Shown: positions 61,398-64,000 of the stretch, in pieces
Numbering within the stretch: position 1 is the stretch's first letter
Layout: each line of letters begins with the position of its first letter
Assembly (NCBI GenBank): GCA_963930185.1
Contig: CAWVLT010000056.1
Span: 1 to 64,000 of the forward strand
DNA length: 64,000 nt
Origin: JAGZEG01 sp963930185
GTDB lineage: Bacteria > Actinomycetota > Coriobacteriia > Coriobacteriales > UMGS124
Direction: 5' to 3'
Program-made: the position numbers and the translations under genes
The notes under the pieces: model-generated
What the model saw: the letters and a program-made list of their open reading frames with translations, nothing else
Told to the model about the DNA's origin: nothing
The model's database searches: none

Positions 61398-62777
61398 ATG
61401 ATGCGTGATCCCAATCAACTGATAGAGCAGAAAGCGCTTGCCCTTGTGGACATGCTGCGACGTGATAGTCAGACAACGATTGCCGTCCTCGGCTATATCG
61501 CCCTTTCCGTTCTCTTCAACTGGTGTAGGAACGTGGCGATTGGCTTGCCACTCACCATTGGACAGTTCGGCATGGGTACCGTTGTAAGCCTAGGAGAGAT
61601 CGCCGGGTTCTTTGCATTCGCAATGTTCTTGTATGCGCGTAAAAGAGATCCAGGTGGCTCCTGCCTTAACGCTTGCATCGTATGTCTGTATGTTCTGATC
61701 ATGCTTGGTGCCATGGGCCTGTCAGCGCCACCCAGAACTCCCCTTGCCATTGTGTGCTCACTGCTGGTAGGCATTGGTTATGCAGGCTGCCTCGTCATGA
61801 TGCTCAGGGGCGTCTCCGTCTTGCCCGCACGCAAAATGGCTATCGTCATAGGGTGCGGGTTCTTCTCAGGGTTCGTCTTTGACCCCCTCGTAAACGAGCT
61901 CTCTCACATCGCAGGGCTCTCCATGGCCTTGACTGCAGCTGTGATTGCATGCGTGGGGACCTTAGTTCTCGCCTCCCATGTTCCTCCCATGGATTGCAGA
62001 TCCTATGCCACGCCCTGGCAGCTGGTCGTCTTTGCTGCAATCATTCCGTTGGCCTTCGGGTTTTGCAGCGAGCAACTGGGAGGCTCGTCGCTCATTTTCC
62101 CCCTCATGTTGGGATATGCCATTCCATCGGGAATCATCCTTATTTCGGCGTTGATCGCCTATCAAAAGCTTACGCTTGTCGTAATCCATTGGATCGCCTT
62201 CCCTCTGGCCATAACCGGCGTCGCAAGCACGTTGCTCATCGACATGCCAAACGCCTGGGCAAAAACACTAGTCAGCGCAGGGCTCGCGAGCATCTACATC
62301 CTCATTTATATGCTCGTGCGCATACGCAGCGGCGAATCCAGGAGCAATCCCACCCCCGCCTATGCGCTGCTTACGGGCACCATTGTGCTTGCATCAAATA
62401 TTGGTATGCAAGCAAATCACGCCTCAGTGCTTCATTCCTGGAATACCGATATCGTTGCAATGACCCTCGTCCTGATGATTGTCATTGTGTATGGAATCCT
62501 CGTGCTACAACCAAGCGGCTCCTCGAGGCAGACGATTTACTCGACACTACGACAAGATGATAACGTTGACAGCCCCACACGCCTTGCGCGGACATATGGT
62601 CTAAGCCAGCGAGAAACAACAGTATTCATGCTTATGCTTGAGCGCCGAACGGCAACCCAGATTGCCGAAGAGCTCTGCATCAGCTCCGCGGCGACCCGAG
62701 CGCACATGAGCAGGATTTACGCTAAGTTCGGCGTGCATAGCCGCAAAGAATTCGATCGAGAAGTCGGACTCGAATGA
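61398..62777 (+). CDS. membrane-bound LuxR-family regulator
   Basis: A roughly 459-residue protein with about 12 hydrophobic helices (from VLGYIALSVLFNW to LVLMIVIVYGILVL) and a C-terminal LuxR helix-turn-helix (LSQRETTVFMLMLER, then AATRAHMSRIYAKFGVHSR). Such fused receptor-regulators are common beside flavoprotein genes in Coriobacteriia and probably sense the substrate. Divergent from the flavoprotein at 59082. The start is uncertain: ATG 61398 or 61401 fits the first helix, but no good ribosome site is near; a GTG at 61326 is an alternative. It is the intact example of a type that is broken twice elsewhere in this window. Confidence 0.88.
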   Translation: MMRDPNQLIEQKALALVDMLRRDSQTTIAVLGYIALSVLFNWCRNVAIGLPLTIGQFGMGTVVSLGEIAGFFAFAMFLYARKRDPGGSCLNACIVCLYVLIMLGAMGLSAPPRTPLAIVCSLLVGIGYAGCLVMMLRGVSVLPARKMAIVIGCGFFSGFVFDPLVNELSHIAGLSMALTAAVIACVGTLVLASHVPPMDCRSYATPWQLVVFAAIIPLAFGFCSEQLGGSSLIFPLMLGYAIPSGIILISALIAYQKLTLVVIHWIAFPLAITGVASTLLIDMPNAWAKTLVSAGLASIYILIYMLVRIRSGESRSNPTPAYALLTGTIVLASNIGMQANHASVLHSWNTDIVAMTLVLMIVIVYGILVLQPSGSSRQTIYSTLRQDDNVDSPTRLARTYGLSQRETTVFMLMLERRTATQIAEELCISSAATRAHMSRIYAKFGVHSRKEFDREVGLE

Positions 62778-62861
62778 GCAGGTACTATCGGCCGATTCTT
62801 TGTCACTGTGACATGCACGACCGTTCATAAGATTATCCAGTCAGAACAACAGATCCACAAA

Positions 62862-62895
62862 AGAGGGGCCGCCATCGCTCGATGACGACCCCTCT
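62862..62895. terminator. bidirectional terminator hairpin
   Basis: AGAGGGG (62862-62868) pairs with CCCCTCT (62889-62895), with an inner CATCG/CGATG stem. It stands between the LuxR gene and the convergent symporter gene. Confidence 0.65.
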
Positions 62896-62958
62896 CTCAA
62901 CCTCTTTAGCAACCCGAACGCGCGACGCAGCGGACAGGCGTCAAACGCAGGCTCGCGC

Positions 62959-64000
62959 CTACTTGTCCTCCAGCACCGGTATCTCGGAGGTGTCCTTCTC
63001 GTCGATGTTGCCGTCCCACACGTAGTGCTTTGTCTCGCGCGCGATCATGCCCGAAAGCAGCAGTACTGCGATGATGTTGGGCACCACCATGAGGGCGTTG
63101 GCGATGTCAGAGCACGTCCAGACGAAGTCGCCCACGCCGATGGCGCCCAGGAAGGCGATCGCCACGTAGATGATCTGGTACGGGCGGATAGCGCGCTTGC
63201 CAAAGATGTAGGTGATGCAGCGGTTGCCGTAGTAGCTCCAGCCGATGATGGTGGTGTAGGCAAACAGCACCATGCCGAACACGAGCGTGGGCGTGCCGAT
63301 GACGGGGATCTGCGCGAAGGCGGCGTTGGTCAGCGCCGCGCCAGACTCGATGCTGCCGTCGAGCAGGATCGAGCCGTTGCACGCCACGAGCGTTGAGACG
63401 AGGACCAGGCCCGAGAGCAGGCAGACCACCACGGTGTCCCAGAACGTGCCGGTCATGCTCACCAAGGCCTGACGCACCGGGTTGCGCGTAGCGGCTGCGG
63501 AGGCGACGATGGGCGCCGAGCCCATGCCCGACTCGTTGGAGAACAGGCCGCGCGCGCAGCCAAACTGCATGGCAACCAGGATGCCCGAGCCCAGGGCGCC
63601 GCCAAAGGCCGCGCGCGGGGTGAAGGCGCACTCAAAGATCAGGCAGAGCGCCGGCCACACGTACTGGCCGTTGATGACCAGAATGGCGATGCAGCACACC
63701 ACGTAGATGATCGCCATGAAGGGGACGAGCTTCTCGCACACGGTGGAGAGCCACTTCACGCCACCGAAGATGACTACCGACACCAACACGACCACGACCA
63801 GGCCGATGGCCCAGGTGGGGACGCCGGGGGCGTTCTCGACGATGACGCCGGCGAGCGACGAGGACTGCACGGCCGAGCCGATGCCGAACGAGGCGATGGC
63901 GGCGAGCAGCGCGAATGCGAAGGCCCCGACCTTGGCCCACACGGGCGTGCCGCCGTCGGCGCGCCGCGACGTGCCGTCCTTGCGCTTGTTGAAGCCACGC
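62959..64000 (-). CDS. AGCS family sodium:alanine/glycine symporter (5' end beyond window)
   Basis: The last 347 codons of a Na+-coupled amino-acid importer. The frame is open to the right edge (upstream codons read GTPVWAKVGAFAF), so the start lies outside. The signature GMGSAPIVASAAATRNPVRQA is the AGCS hallmark. About eight membrane helices follow, with AYTTIIGWSYYGNRC. It takes up alanine or glycine. The C-terminus is a short acidic tail. Confidence 0.93.
   Translation of the reverse strand, partial: RGFNKRKDGTSRRADGGTPVWAKVGAFAFALLAAIASFGIGSAVQSSSLAGVIVENAPGVPTWAIGLVVVVLVSVVIFGGVKWLSTVCEKLVPFMAIIYVVCCIAILVINGQYVWPALCLIFECAFTPRAAFGGALGSGILVAMQFGCARGLFSNESGMGSAPIVASAAATRNPVRQALVSMTGTFWDTVVVCLLSGLVLVSTLVACNGSILLDGSIESGAALTNAAFAQIPVIGTPTLVFGMVLFAYTTIIGWSYYGNRCITYIFGKRAIRPYQIIYVAIAFLGAIGVGDFVWTCSDIANALMVVPNIIAVLLLSGMIARETKHYVWDGNIDEKDTSEIPVLEDK

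Overview
The window is high-GC, densely coded bacterial DNA. The gene content points to an actinomycete of class Coriobacteriia, probably close to Olsenella/Atopobiaceae (this placement is inference, not a database result). The reasons are Tat-exported FAD flavoproteins next to multi-TM LuxR regulators, very large isopeptide-domain cell-wall proteins, an AGCS amino-acid symporter, and GTG/TTG starts with AGGAGG-type ribosome sites.

Layout. 1-15.1 kb: a C69 dipeptidase, then a 3,931-residue cell-wall adhesin (von Willebrand A domain, 19 isopeptide modules, IPKTG sorting signal). Upstream of it lie a phased-repeat operator and a candidate type I toxin-antitoxin locus. 15.2-18.7 kb: the glmU-prs-pth housekeeping cluster. 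19-20.5 kb: the scar of a divergent flavoprotein/LuxR pair, both missing their 5' halves. 21-28.4 kb: a KefB-type exchanger, a second and much smaller sortase substrate, tRNA-Gln, a membrane protein, a peptidoglycan-binding protein, an L,D-transpeptidase, a polyprenyl synthase and tRNA-Leu. 28.5-33.7 kb: mazG-eno and ftsB-ppx, split by a strong terminator. 34.2-38.2 kb: a four-cluster ferredoxin-like protein and a DEAD-box helicase with a 285-residue RGG/RGY tail. 38.2-45.2 kb: an AT-rich island between inverted repeats, a large membrane protein, then two paralogous Rpn (PD-(D/E)XK) nuclease genes flanking a MATE exporter. 45.4-48.8 kb: mfd. 49-52 kb: a Tat-exported protein and a decaying operon of unknown function. 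52-53.5 kb: a hipBA pair. 53.6-64 kb: a frameshifted LuxR regulator, an S41-like protein lacking its nucleophile, two Tat flavoproteins, the intact LuxR partner of the second, and the 3' part of an AGCS symporter that runs off the right edge.

Most interesting points. Both Rpn genes carry a conserved internal Met with a good Shine-Dalgarno sequence 8 nt upstream, which would make a separate C-terminal protein of 104 or 95 residues; this matches the intragenic-antitoxin arrangement known for E. coli Rpn anti-phage nucleases. Both genes, and the giant adhesin, have GTCAGA/GCCAGA hexamers repeated at exactly 11 bp about 170-215 bp upstream of their starts, suggesting one shared regulator. A 42-residue holin-like peptide at 14992-15120 faces a predicted antisense RNA with its own promoter, stem-loop and terminator.
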